Shown here one piece after another: positions 9,084 to 17,938 of a stretch of DNA of 64,000 nt. The notes beneath the pieces are model-generated. The model made no database searches. It was not told the origin of the DNA and saw only the letters and a list, made by a program, of their open reading frames with translations. Within the stretch, counting starts at the first letter, position 1, and the number at the start of each line of letters is the position of its first letter. Location: NCBI RefSeq assembly GCF_030326305.1, contig NZ_JACAKB010000005.1, positions 142,777 to 206,776 of the forward strand. Reading direction: 5' to 3'. The translations under genes and the position numbers were made by a program. Source of the stretch: Myroides odoratimimus (GTDB lineage: Bacteria > Bacteroidota > Bacteroidia > Flavobacteriales > Flavobacteriaceae).

Positions 9084-9311
9084 ATGAGTACAAAGCCTCA
9101 TAATAAGATAACCACACAAATGAGAATACTAGCACTATGCCAAATAGCGCTAGTAGGCTTATTTATCTATCACATTAGTCTTAGGAATGCGTATAGCATC
9201 CTTATATTCGTAGATGCACTTATATTTATCTTACTAGGTGCTTACATAAAGCATCTTCTTATCGTAAAAAACCCCAATCAAAAGAAAAAGAGGAAAAAAA
9301 AGAAAAGATAA
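9084..9311 (+). CDS. Small two-helix membrane protein with polylysine tail
   Basis: This unrecognised 75-residue protein has two hydrophobic segments (about residues 14-32 and 36-58), separated by only a few residues, and ends in NPNQKKKRKKKKR. By the positive-inside rule both ends should face the cytoplasm, and the basic tail could bind nucleic acid or acidic lipid. The composition of the membrane segments is normal for a small bacterial membrane protein, and the reading frame is clean. It stands 75 bases after the tail-anchored orphan gene and before a long gene-free region; cotranscription is possible. Confidence 0.6.
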   Translation: MSTKPHNKITTQMRILALCQIALVGLFIYHISLRNAYSILIFVDALIFILLGAYIKHLLIVKNPNQKKKRKKKKR

Positions 9312-9956
9312 AGATAACCGTATATCAATGCACTCACTTAGCTACTCTCAATCTCCAGACAACATAAATTTTTCTGCTGATTAGCACTTAACTCTAAGCA
9401 ACAGATCTCCAACACCATTTGCTTAAACACTTCACATCAAGCACTACAAGCTGTATTGCTATAATCAAATGCTACCCCATCCATCTATTTCTTAAAATAG
9501 CATAGAACCTCTGCCCTTTCTTTCCCCATTCTTTCTTCTTGGACAATACATGATCAATAGTAGAAGCATTCTTCGACTAATAATTCTCTAGTCCACTATT
9601 TACGACCTATTCTCCACCGATTGTCGAGCAACTCAAAATGAAGATAGATATACTCTAGGATAGAGACAGATACACCGAGAAGAGGAAAAACACAATAACA
9701 ACATAAACAACTAAATAACAATAGCTTACAATAATTACCTATTCAAAAAAACATATCCTTTTTTTTAGAATAAAACTTCATTAATACCCAAAACCAATGT
9801 TTTTCTAAAAAAAGTGAGAGAATAACTCTAAAATACACCTGATCAATACGCCTAAAACAGCATTTTTTTAAAAAAGTGAAGTGTGTTTTTTAATACATAC
9901 GGAAAAGCTAGTATAAGTATTCCTTCAAAATAGGATTACATACTTATACATAGAAA
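9312..9956. other. Gene-free stretch of about 650 bases
   Basis: I see no intact gene here. On the minus strand, 9472-9673 reads as short open segments interrupted by a stop codon and an apparent frameshift (for example IDHVLSKKKEWGKKGQ), which may be a decayed gene, but the evidence is weak. Two imperfect direct repeats of about 33 bases occur at 9789-9823 and 9851-9883, sharing a T-run/A-run core followed by GTGA. The remaining sequence is AT-rich and featureless. Confidence 0.4.
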
Positions 9957-9957
9957 C

Positions 9958-9988
9958 AAAAAAAAGCCACTTCTATACAGAAGTGGCT
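9958..9988 (-). terminator. Terminator of the M48 peptidase gene
   Basis: Perfect 10-bp stem (9965-9974 with 9979-9988) with loop ATAC; read leftward it runs into eight U residues. Confidence 0.85.
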
Positions 9989-10010
9989 CTTCATATTGAC
10001 ATTTAGACGA

Positions 10011-10808
10011 CTATTTCTTAGCGTCTTTTTTGATTTTACCTTCGATGCGCTTTACACGTTTCTCACTATCAGGGTGAGTAGAGAATATTTTAGCTTTAGT
10101 AGATTTATCAGCTCCATACTCTTTCTCCATATCAGCAAACTTTTGGAATCCATCTGCTAATGCTTGTGGGTTCTTACCATTCGCTACTAAGAATTTATAA
10201 GAGTAATCATCCGAGTCAGTCTCTTGTCCTTGAGAGAACTGAGCTCCAATAAGTTTCTCTGTTAAAGCCCCTAGGTCACCTTTCATTAAGTCACCTACTG
10301 TACCTTGTGTAGTACCAGCAAATTGTACAGCAGCTTCTGCAAGAAGTACTTTTCTATATCCGTTTAAAGAGTGCTTTAATTTTACGTGTCCGATCTCGTG
10401 ACCGATGATACCTAATAGCTCATCATCTGTCATAATATCCATCAATGAAGAGAATACACGTACACTTCCATCAGGACAAGCAAAAGCATTCACGTCTGTA
10501 ACGTAGTATACTTTATAGTTTAGATCTAGACCATCATAGTTCTTATATGGTCCGAAGATACGCTCTAAACGCTCTGCGTATGCCTTCATTTTAGGATCTT
10601 TATCCTTCACTGTACACACAGGGTTATTCTCATCCATCCACTTAACAGCAGCGGCAGCAGACTGAGCTACTTCTTCATCACTTACTGTAAATGCCTTAGC
10701 TGCTTTTAGACCAGCTTCGATCTTCTTTGGGTTTAATTTCCCAAACTGTGCATTAGCCGTTCCTATTGCGAAACACACTAAACATGCAGATAATAAAACT
10801 TTTTTCAT
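10011..10808 (-). CDS. M48 family zinc metallopeptidase, exported
   Basis: The 265-residue protein starts with a signal peptide (cleavage likely after ANA at residue 20) and carries the zinc motif HEIGH at residues 137-141, followed by a helix with HVKLKHSL. A glutamate further on (QETDSDDYSYKF) fits the third zinc ligand of gluzincins, and the closing STHPDSEKRVKRIE segment is typical of soluble periplasmic M48 peptidases such as LoiP/YggG. The role is probably envelope protein quality control. It is a single-gene unit with a promoter element 26 bases upstream and its own terminator. There is no lipobox, unlike LoiP. Confidence 0.93.
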   Translation of the reverse strand: MKKVLLSACLVCFAIGTANAQFGKLNPKKIEAGLKAAKAFTVSDEEVAQSAAAAVKWMDENNPVCTVKDKDPKMKAYAERLERIFGPYKNYDGLDLNYKVYYVTDVNAFACPDGSVRVFSSLMDIMTDDELLGIIGHEIGHVKLKHSLNGYRKVLLAEAAVQFAGTTQGTVGDLMKGDLGALTEKLIGAQFSQGQETDSDDYSYKFLVANGKNPQALADGFQKFADMEKEYGADKSTKAKIFSTHPDSEKRVKRIEGKIKKDAKK

Positions 10809-10833
10809 AATGTTAATATTTTTTTTACAAGAA

Positions 10834-10841
10834 CAAATGTA
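10834..10841 (-). promoter_or_regulatory. -7 promoter element of the M48 peptidase gene
   Basis: TACATTTG on the minus strand, an exact TAnnTTTG match, 26 bases from the start codon. The same octamer precedes lspA. Confidence 0.55.
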
Positions 10842-11002
10842 CTATTTTATTTTAAATTCGCTAATCGAACATTAAAAACTCATATTCAACGCTTAACAGG
10901 CATATTATATTCTCAGAAAGAGCTAAAAAATCTCTTATTATTCCACTAAAAGGCTAAAAATAAAGTTTTCTGTATCTCACTATGAAAACGCTTTTACCAA
11001 AT

Positions 11003-11026
11003 AAAAAAGAGCTCCTAAGAGCTCTT
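11003..11026 (-). terminator. Terminator of the PhoD gene
   Basis: Perfect 8-bp stem (11007-11014 with 11019-11026), loop CTAA, with an A-run on the left giving U residues in the leftward transcript. Confidence 0.8.
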
Positions 11027-11051
11027 AAATATTATGACACACAACAACTTA

Positions 11052-12800
11052 TTATATCACAACTGTTTTTTTAGTTTGTACTGTATAATTAGCATTCAAT
11101 ACGGTATCTACAAATCTCCACTCTGCCTTCGCGCCAGATGTAGTATAGTCAATATATAAATATCCTCTATCTGTTAGATTTACATAGTCTAGCTCATCTA
11201 CTAGCAATGGCATTACTTGTTCTAATTGTCTAGCCTGACTCGGATCATTCGATATCCCTAAATATGTCTCCATACCAGGCGAACTAACAGAACTAGTCGC
11301 TAACTCATATCCTACTATCTCTCCAGTCTGTGTCTTCATCTGACTATACCATGCATTATGTGTATCTCCTGCTAGAGTCATCACCTTTTTTCCTTTGCAC
11401 AAGCTATACAGCATCTCTCGCTCCACCGCATACCCATCCCATGCATCTAAATTATATGGCAACACGGTAGTCACTCTAGCCTTCTCTTGTGCTGTAAGCG
11501 TAGGATCGCCTTGTAATAAACGAGTTTTAATCACTACTAATTCTCCTACAGCCTTTTGTAACGCAAGCATCGAATTAGCAGAAGCGCTTCCTCCAGCCTC
11601 TATCTCAGCCATAATCTGATTAACAATCATTAAAAACTCAGCAGGAACAAGCATCTTCGCCATTAAGATCTGTTGTCCTAACACCTGCCATGTAGCCCCA
11701 CTAGAGTTCATCTGACCTGCTAACCACCCTAACTGTTCTTTCCCTAATAATTGACGGTTAGGATTCATATAATCTTGCATAAACTTAGCTTGATCAAAGC
11801 CCTCAGCAGTCATATAATTACCGTAACTCAACTGTTTATCTCTAGCAATAACACGAGTATCTAACATGTGTAAGGAAAGAATATTACCGAAGTCAAAACT
11901 TCTATAGATACGAGCGTCTTTACCAGTCTTTAGTGGTATAAACTCACTATACGCCTGTAATGCCGCTCTTTTTCTTGTTTCAAAACTACCTTCTGTATCT
12001 GGCTGATGATTTTCTGCACCATCTTTATAGGTATCATTAGCTATCTCGTGATCATCCCACACGCAGATAAAAGGCTTCTTCTGATGTGCTAACTGAAGGT
12101 TAGCATCACTTCTGTACTGTTTATATCGTTCTCTATAATCCTCTAAAGTAACGATCTCTTTATTCGGTTTATGAGCTCTATTAAAGGCAATAGTACTCGC
12201 ATTAGTACCGTACTGCCCAGGAGCGTACTCATAGATATAATCTCCTAAGTGGATAATGACATCCGCGTCTGACTTAGCCATCTCACCATAGACGTGAAAT
12301 AGACCCGCTGGATAATTAGAACACGACGCTATGGCTAGCTTCACATTACTTACCTGATCTGATGTAGCAGGTAGTGTGATAGTCTCCCCTATCACAGAGG
12401 TATCTTTAGCTAAAGCATTATAAAATCTATAATAGAACTTACTATTAGAAGGTAAGTCTTGTATCTCTATAGCGATCGTATTATCTGAAAGAGAGGCAAC
12501 AGTAACCTTGCCTTGACGAACAATATCTTTAAAATGAAGGTCTTTTGCTATTTCCCATACTATTTCTGTATTTGCATTAGCATAACGAGTCCAAATGATC
12601 ACACTAGTAGCAGTTGGGTCAAAACTAGCTACACCATAGTCAAAGTTTTTGATCTGAAATTGTCCATCCACACCATCTGTGTCTGGAATACTAGAATCAT
12701 CATTAGAACAACTAATAATTATAGGTGCTAAAAAAAGACTTCCTGATGCTAATAAAGAAGTGCGCAAGAACTTCCTTCTATTGAATTGTGAATTATCCAT
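11052..12800 (-). CDS. phoD: PhoD-type alkaline phosphatase/phosphodiesterase, exported
   Basis: PhoD enzymes hydrolyse phosphomonoesters and phosphodiesters outside the cytoplasm with a calcium/iron centre. The N-terminus shows a twin-arginine motif (NRRKFLRT, residues 7-14) and then a hydrophobic run ending at a lipobox-like cysteine (C31), suggesting Tat export followed by lipid anchoring. After an N-terminal immunoglobulin-like PhoD_N domain (about 45-140) come the metal-binding blocks HLGDYIYEY, WDDHEIANDTY and LAGDTHNAW. At 582 residues it is of normal size. It is transcribed alone. Together with the PafA and NPP genes in this window it points to active scavenging of organic phosphate. 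Confidence 0.92.
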   Translation of the reverse strand: MDNSQFNRRKFLRTSLLASGSLFLAPIIISCSNDDSSIPDTDGVDGQFQIKNFDYGVASFDPTATSVIIWTRYANANTEIVWEIAKDLHFKDIVRQGKVTVASLSDNTIAIEIQDLPSNSKFYYRFYNALAKDTSVIGETITLPATSDQVSNVKLAIASCSNYPAGLFHVYGEMAKSDADVIIHLGDYIYEYAPGQYGTNASTIAFNRAHKPNKEIVTLEDYRERYKQYRSDANLQLAHQKKPFICVWDDHEIANDTYKDGAENHQPDTEGSFETRKRAALQAYSEFIPLKTGKDARIYRSFDFGNILSLHMLDTRVIARDKQLSYGNYMTAEGFDQAKFMQDYMNPNRQLLGKEQLGWLAGQMNSSGATWQVLGQQILMAKMLVPAEFLMIVNQIMAEIEAGGSASANSMLALQKAVGELVVIKTRLLQGDPTLTAQEKARVTTVLPYNLDAWDGYAVEREMLYSLCKGKKVMTLAGDTHNAWYSQMKTQTGEIVGYELATSSVSSPGMETYLGISNDPSQARQLEQVMPLLVDELDYVNLTDRGYLYIDYTTSGAKAEWRFVDTVLNANYTVQTKKTVVI

Positions 12801-13150
12801 ACTTTAAAAACTTTATCACAAAACAACTCTTCTCGCATTATCAGAGAATTAAAACCAGGTTAACAATCCGTAACCATTAAGCGCGATATGTTAATTTATG
12901 GTGCTTAGACTGTTTGGTGTTTTCCGTTGTACTTATGAAAAGGTTCTCTATACTGCCCCCCGTGTTAGCTTTAGCGATGATACTGATACTTCCTGTGATT
13001 TCTAATGTCGCTAATTTTACTTGCTTTTAAACAAAAGCTAAATACAAAAAACACAACTTCTAGACTATCTCATCCTTCTATATCATAAAATAGTAGGACA
13101 ACCTCAAAGACAATCTCATTAGTTCTATTCAACAATAACACTTATCTTAG
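12801..13150. other. 350-base intergenic region between divergent genes
   Basis: It lies between phoD (leftward) and the paralogue pair (rightward) and should hold both promoters. No exact TAnnTTTG was found; TATCTTAG at 13143-13150 touches the first ATG of the rightward gene, which might mean that translation of that gene begins further in. A 31-codon hydrophobic ORF (12935-13030) is described separately. Confidence 0.4.
12935..13030 (+). CDS. Possible 31-residue hydrophobic peptide
   Basis: An ATG-started frame of 31 codons encodes a peptide beginning MKRFSILPPVLALAMILILP, with basic residues first and then one long hydrophobic segment, ending ANFTCF. This is the layout of a single-helix membrane peptide or an isolated signal peptide. 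There is no recognisable ribosome-binding site or promoter, and in AT-rich DNA such a frame can arise by chance. It might also be the leftover N-terminus of a lost exported protein. Confidence 0.25.
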   Translation: MKRFSILPPVLALAMILILPVISNVANFTCF

Positions 13151-13582
13151 ATGTTATCAAAAGCAACTAAACTAATGTTTGATTATTTATTCAACGAAGG
13201 AGAAACTCCTAAATATCCTATGTTATTGGCATTACTAGTAATGACTATATTTGGTGTAGGTATGTACTTACAAAGCAACGAAAATGTGTATACTCTCAAT
13301 GATAAAGAATTAGAAGAAAACCTAAAGAGAGAGTTTAATGCTTCTGTAATCTATAAAGGCATTGAAAAAAATAATAGAAATACGGAGTACTATCAGCTAG
13401 ATAACAATATGAAGTTCTATAAATATCACCCTATCTTTAACTTAATAGATGTAGGAGATAACCTGATCACTAAGAAAGATTCTTCTACATTAGAAATCAG
13501 AAAACAAGATACTATAATCTATATAGACTATAAGACAGATATTTGGGCAAGATTACCTAGAAAGTCTAACTTTCATGAATAA
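13151..13582 (+). CDS. Unknown membrane-anchored protein, paralogue 1 of a tandem pair
   Basis: I do not recognise this 143-residue protein. It has one membrane segment near residues 24-38 (MLLALLVMTIFGVGMYL) and a C-terminal domain of about 95 residues, likely outside the cytoplasm. The domain contains LEENLKREFNASVIYKG, LDNNMKFYKY, IDVGDNLITKKDS and IIYIDYKTDIW, all of which recur in the next gene, so the two arose by duplication. The hydrophilic domain alternates short strands and looks like a small beta fold. Its stop codon overlaps the next start region by 8 bases, indicating translational coupling. The second Met (residue 9) is an alternative start. Confidence 0.7.
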   Translation: MLSKATKLMFDYLFNEGETPKYPMLLALLVMTIFGVGMYLQSNENVYTLNDKELEENLKREFNASVIYKGIEKNNRNTEYYQLDNNMKFYKYHPIFNLIDVGDNLITKKDSSTLEIRKQDTIIYIDYKTDIWARLPRKSNFHE

Positions 13583-14030
13583 CAGCTTACCATCACTACT
13601 CTACACTTCTATGAAAAACAATTGGTTTAAAGATGGACTTGACTTCGAAAACATAAGTATAAACCCATTTATACCTATGCTAGCTGTATTATGTCTTATC
13701 GTCTTAATCGCTTATAAATGCGGAGGAGAAAATGCCTACACAGAGAATGATAGACAACTAAAAGAAAATACACTTAAAGAGTTTAAGGCTGTTGTCATCA
13801 GTCAAGAAGCTAATAAAGGATCTAGAGCAGGGTCTTATTACATACTAGACAATGATATGCGGTTCTATGAAAGAGAGTACCTCTATAAGGTAATAGAGAT
13901 AGGAGATACGCTAATCACTAAACAAAATTCTACAAGACTAGAAATTATCAAGAAAGACACTGTGCTAACGATAGATTACTTAGAAGATATATGGACAGCT
14001 AAAGACCGCTCACTTAGATATAGGCATTAG
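13575..14030 (+). CDS. Unknown membrane-anchored protein, paralogue 2 of a tandem pair
   Basis: This 151-residue protein has the same layout as its upstream neighbour: a hydrophobic segment (PMLAVLCLIVLIAYKCG, about residues 34-50) and then a domain with LKENTLKEFKAVVIS, ILDNDMRFYERE, IEIGDTLITKQNS and LTIDYLEDIWTA. Gap-free blocks of the two proteins line up over nearly the whole C-terminal domain with clear but diverged similarity, more alike in spacing than in residues. The gene overlaps the first by 8 bases and is closed by a strong terminator. The function is unknown. The second Met (residue 13) would give a shorter form similar in size to the paralogue. Confidence 0.7.
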   Translation: MNNSLPSLLYTSMKNNWFKDGLDFENISINPFIPMLAVLCLIVLIAYKCGGENAYTENDRQLKENTLKEFKAVVISQEANKGSRAGSYYILDNDMRFYEREYLYKVIEIGDTLITKQNSTRLEIIKKDTVLTIDYLEDIWTAKDRSLRYRH

Positions 14031-14041
14031 AATAGCCTTAT

Positions 14042-14082
14042 AAAAAAAGTAGGAGTGATAGAATCTATCACTCCTACTTTTT
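14042..14082. terminator. Bidirectional terminator between convergent genes
   Basis: A perfect stem of at least 13 bp (14048-14060 with 14066-14078) flanked by an A-run on the left and a T-run on the right. It serves both the paralogue pair and the leftward DUF4139 gene. Confidence 0.9.
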
Positions 14083-14099
14083 ATTCACTTGCTATAATC

Positions 14100-15749
14100 T
14101 TATAAGTTTAAATTTTGATTCTTATCATATCTCACTTGGTATCCAAAACGAAGTGATTTACTATCATTTCCTTTCAGTCTAAGGTCCCACTTCACAAGCC
14201 CTTTCTCTTCATTAAGTTTTCCTGATGAAGTCTCTGTTAATTCTACTTCTATGTCTTTATTAGAGCTAATAGGATACTGATCTTCTACTTGTATATCTAT
14301 CTGCTCAGCTTTGTTGTTGCGGACAGTAATATCGTATACGAAGTTTTGAGACTTTTTAGAAGATAACATCTTAGTACCTGATTTATCTTTTAATAAGATA
14401 CGAGTAACTGCTACTTTAGGGTCTTTACCCATGTTTAGTTTCATTTCCTCTTCTGTGTTTGCAGGGTTCAAGGTTGTCTTACCAACATATACACCATCAA
14501 AGATTACGTTTGCCTCCCCTGCTAATAAATTATAATTACCATAATCCTTAATCGTTGCTACTAAATAAGCATTTAGGTCAAGCTTAGGAGCTACATAATA
14601 TTTATACTCCGCAGGAATAGAAAAGTCGTTAAGTGTAACACTATGTGACTTATTATTAGACATCACCGTGTATGGAATATTTATATCAAATGATACGTTT
14701 AACTGTGATTCATTGACTTGGGTAAAAGTACTCATTGTACTCTCTTCATAAACTACAGCATCCTTTAGCATAGAAGATGACTCAGCTTCATAACTCATTT
14801 TAGCAGACATATCTGCCATTACATTTAATTTTTTATTTGCATTTCTATTATATCCTGAAGTCGTTATATAAGTATTATAATCAAGGAACCACGTTCTCCA
14901 AGTAGGAATAACATTACTCTGATTAGCTACACCACTTGTCAAGCTAAGATTCACACCTCTCCAGTCAATACCAGAACTCTGTTTTACATCTGCTTTATAC
15001 ACTACTTTTACAGGAGAGTTAATCTTCTCTACTCTTAGGTCATAAAAAGGCTTCCATGACGCGGCATTAGTTAAATACTTAATCTGAAAAGGCACTTCAC
15101 CCTCTCTGTCATTCATTACTTGTACAATCAATTTACCCTTACTAGACTTCTCACTTTTCCCTTCATTAAAAGCAAGCTTATCTTGTAAATTGGTTAGTCG
15201 AGTATTAAGGTCTTCCTTCTTCTCGTTTAGCTTATCTAACTCTGTACTCAGCTGTAGTCTCTTCGTTCTATAGTAGTCTACCATCTTCATCACTTCTGCA
15301 GTAGTCGTTCCTTGTTCTCCACCTACTTTCTGATTAGAGTCTAATAAATCAATTGTTCTACTCTCTACATCAATAGCATTATTCACTTTCTTTAATTCAG
15401 TTTGAACTAATTTAATACTATCCCTTACAGGCTTCAACAATGGAGAGTCTACTGCACTATCATATTCTTCTACATAGCGATTACTATACTGTATAGCCAT
15501 TACTGTAACCTCAGATATAGATCCGATCTGTATAGTAGACTCGTTTAGATAATCAGCTACATTAGTGATCACCACTTCTGAAGTTCCCTTAGGCAGCTTC
15601 ACTTTAGCCTTATGCGTTAATTCTGCACTGTTAAAGTACACTCGAGCACTCTCTAGCTTAGCAGGAGTAAATACAGGCTTCTGTGCCCATGTCATAACCG
15701 TAGTCAAAGCTAATGCAACAATCGTTAAGTTCTTTTTCATAGTATTCAA
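14100..15749 (-). CDS. DUF4139 domain protein (mucoidy inhibitor MuiA family)
   Basis: The 549-residue protein has a signal peptide (cleaved after TWA-Q), an N-terminal DUF4140-type domain (VYFNSAELTHKAKVKLPKGTSEVVI), a coiled coil (about residues 100-200, KLNEKKEDLNTRLTNLQDKLAF) and the DUF4139 beta-rich domain up to the C-terminus, starting around the block YLTNAASWKPFYDLRV. MuiA was named from an effect on mucoidy in Streptomyces, and the biochemical role is unknown. It starts 7 bases after radA, so both are probably transcribed together, though no functional tie is evident. A second Met at residue 4 is equally possible as start. Confidence 0.88.
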   Translation of the reverse strand: MNTMKKNLTIVALALTTVMTWAQKPVFTPAKLESARVYFNSAELTHKAKVKLPKGTSEVVITNVADYLNESTIQIGSISEVTVMAIQYSNRYVEEYDSAVDSPLLKPVRDSIKLVQTELKKVNNAIDVESRTIDLLDSNQKVGGEQGTTTAEVMKMVDYYRTKRLQLSTELDKLNEKKEDLNTRLTNLQDKLAFNEGKSEKSSKGKLIVQVMNDREGEVPFQIKYLTNAASWKPFYDLRVEKINSPVKVVYKADVKQSSGIDWRGVNLSLTSGVANQSNVIPTWRTWFLDYNTYITTSGYNRNANKKLNVMADMSAKMSYEAESSSMLKDAVVYEESTMSTFTQVNESQLNVSFDINIPYTVMSNNKSHSVTLNDFSIPAEYKYYVAPKLDLNAYLVATIKDYGNYNLLAGEANVIFDGVYVGKTTLNPANTEEEMKLNMGKDPKVAVTRILLKDKSGTKMLSSKKSQNFVYDITVRNNKAEQIDIQVEDQYPISSNKDIEVELTETSSGKLNEEKGLVKWDLRLKGNDSKSLRFGYQVRYDKNQNLNL

Positions 15750-15756
15750 TTTTAAG

Positions 15757-17127
15757 TTATCCGAAGAGGTATTCGACTACATCTTCAATCTTAGTCACTA
15801 GAACAACCTTAATTCCTCTTCCTGTATGACTAATCTTATTATATTTTGAAACAAAAATAGTAGAGAAACCAAGCTTCTCTGCTTCTTGTATGCGTTGATC
15901 TACTCTATTTACAGGTCTTATCTCACCAGACAGTCCTACCTCTCCAGCAAATGTGAAGTCCTTTCCAATAGACATATCTTGATCAGAAGATAGAATAGCT
16001 GCCACCACCCCTAAGTCAATAGCTGGATCATCTACAGTAATACCTCCTGTGATATTTAAGAATACGTCTTTCTGCCCTAATCTAAATCCAGCTCTTTTTT
16101 CTAATACGGCAAGAATCATATTCAGACGCTTTAAATTATATCCCGTAGCACTACGCTGTGGAGTACCATATACAGCAGTACTCACTAAAGCCTGCACCTC
16201 TACCATCAGTGGACGCATTCCTTCTAAAGTAGCTGCGATGGCTGTACCTGATAACTCTTCTTCCTTATGCGATATTAGTATTTCAGAAGGATTAGACACC
16301 TCTCTAAGACCACTTCCTTGCATCTCATAAATACCAAGCTCAGCCGTAGAACCAAAACGATTCTTATTCGCTCTTAGTATTCTATACACATGATTTCTAT
16401 CTCCTTCAAACTGTAGTACAGTATCCACCATGTGCTCTAGTATTTTTGGCCCTGCTATACTTCCATCCTTTGTAATATGTCCAATAATCAACACCGGAGT
16501 TCCAGTTTCTTTAGCAAATTTAGTAAGTTCTGCAGTACACTCTTTTATCTGAGACACTGTCCCAGCAGAAGATTCAATATACTCGGTATGCAAAGTTTGA
16601 ATAGAGTCAATGATTAACACATCAGGTTGTATCTCCTCTATTTGACGAAAGATATTCTGTGTATTGGTTTCTGTGAGAATATAACAGTTGTCATTAGCAG
16701 GATTAATACGCTCTGCTCTCATCTTTATCTGTTTCTGACTCTCCTCTCCTGATACATAAAGAGTTTTAAAAGGTAAGCACAAAGATATCTGTAATAATAA
16801 TGTACTTTTTCCTATCCCAGGCTCACCACCCAAAAGCACCATAGAGCCAGGAACTAATCCACCACCTAAAACGCGATTAAGTTCACCATCCATAGTATTC
16901 ATACGAATCTCCTCTGTACTGTCAATCTCTCGTACCTTTAGAGGCTTCGCTACCTTCTTCATGGTATTAGGAGAACTACTTACTGCTTTCCACGCTGTCT
17001 TTTCTTCTTTTTGGATCACCTCCTCTACAAGTGTATTCCATTCTTTACAAGCATTACATTGTCCTTGCCATTTAGCGTATTGTGTACCGCAACTCTGACA
17101 GAAAAAAGCCGTCTTTACCTTTGCCAT
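15757..17127 (-). CDS. radA: DNA repair protein RadA
   Basis: RadA (Sms) is a RecA-like ATPase that drives branch migration of recombination intermediates. The 456-residue protein has all four parts: the N-terminal C4 zinc finger (CQSC near residue 10 and CNAC near 25), Walker A (GGEPGIGKS, about residue 100), the RadA signature KNRFG (about 255) and a C-terminal Lon-protease-like domain that lacks the catalytic serine-lysine pair, as in the family. A near-consensus promoter, TATCTTCG at 17152-17159, lies just upstream. It leads an apparent two-gene unit with the DUF4139 protein. Confidence 0.97.
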   Translation of the reverse strand: MAKVKTAFFCQSCGTQYAKWQGQCNACKEWNTLVEEVIQKEEKTAWKAVSSSPNTMKKVAKPLKVREIDSTEEIRMNTMDGELNRVLGGGLVPGSMVLLGGEPGIGKSTLLLQISLCLPFKTLYVSGEESQKQIKMRAERINPANDNCYILTETNTQNIFRQIEEIQPDVLIIDSIQTLHTEYIESSAGTVSQIKECTAELTKFAKETGTPVLIIGHITKDGSIAGPKILEHMVDTVLQFEGDRNHVYRILRANKNRFGSTAELGIYEMQGSGLREVSNPSEILISHKEEELSGTAIAATLEGMRPLMVEVQALVSTAVYGTPQRSATGYNLKRLNMILAVLEKRAGFRLGQKDVFLNITGGITVDDPAIDLGVVAAILSSDQDMSIGKDFTFAGEVGLSGEIRPVNRVDQRIQEAEKLGFSTIFVSKYNKISHTGRGIKVVLVTKIEDVVEYLFG

Positions 17128-17315
17128 TACTTTCTCTTTAAAATCTTCTTACGAAGATACGATGTTATCATTAGACAATAATAATATCAAAAGAACTATT
17201 ATAAAAACAAATAAGAATAAAAAAAAGCAACAATAATCAAACAATTTAAACCGAAGTAGAAAATATATTGTTAAATAACAATTACATTTACTTTAATAAA
17301 ACACACTATTAACAC

Positions 17316-17876
17316 ATGAAAAAATTAATTTACACAGCTTTAATAGCTACACTAACATTAAGCTTTAACGCTGTGCATGCACAAGAACAAAAACTAGAGA
17401 AACGTTTTGAAGCAGGAATACACCTACTTGGAGTTGGAGTTAATTATGAATACCCAATAGTGGATCAGTTAACTATACTAGAAAAAGTACAATACAATGT
17501 AGGTTTCTTTGGCAACTCTGACTATGTAGATTACATTGCTTCTTTGTCCTTAGGAGTAGAATCTAGATACTACTACAACTATAATAAAAGAGTTAGAAAA
17601 GGTAAAAACACAAAAAATAACTCAGCTAACTTTCTTTCTTTAGGCTTTGATTATATGCCAGATGCACTTACAAGTACAGATTCGAAAGACAACATTAAAG
17701 TAGCAAAATCTTCTCATCTATCTCCTATGTGGAATCTAAGACGGAATATAGGTCAATCTAATTTTACTTATGAAGCTGGTATAGGTCTTGATTTCTATAG
17801 AATACATTATGACTATAGACCAACTGAAAAAGAAACAGGCCTAGCGTTAAGATTAAGTATTGGTTACAACTTTTAA
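17316..17876 (+). CDS. Small outer-membrane beta-barrel protein
   Basis: The 186-residue product has a clear signal peptide (cleavage after VHA-QEQ). The mature part alternates aromatic and polar residues in strands such as RFEAGIHLLGVGVNYEY and SLGVESRYYYNYNKR, and ends in LRLSIGYNF; a terminal Phe is the usual BAM recognition signal for barrel proteins. An 8-stranded barrel is the likely fold. A basic loop (RVRKGKNTKNNS, about residues 96-107) stands out. There is no neighbour that suggests a function; the gene is convergent with atpC across a shared terminator. Confidence 0.75.
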   Translation: MKKLIYTALIATLTLSFNAVHAQEQKLEKRFEAGIHLLGVGVNYEYPIVDQLTILEKVQYNVGFFGNSDYVDYIASLSLGVESRYYYNYNKRVRKGKNTKNNSANFLSLGFDYMPDALTSTDSKDNIKVAKSSHLSPMWNLRRNIGQSNFTYEAGIGLDFYRIHYDYRPTEKETGLALRLSIGYNF

Positions 17877-17886
17877 CCACTTATAA

Positions 17887-17921
17887 CAAAAAAAGACCTA
17901 CTCAGTGAGTAGGTCTTTTTA
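17887..17921. terminator. Bidirectional terminator between the barrel gene and atpC
   Basis: A 13-bp perfect stem around a central G (17905 region), with A-run on the left and T-run on the right; it lies between two convergent genes. Confidence 0.88.
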
Positions 17922-17938
17922 TATTTCTAATCAGCTAA

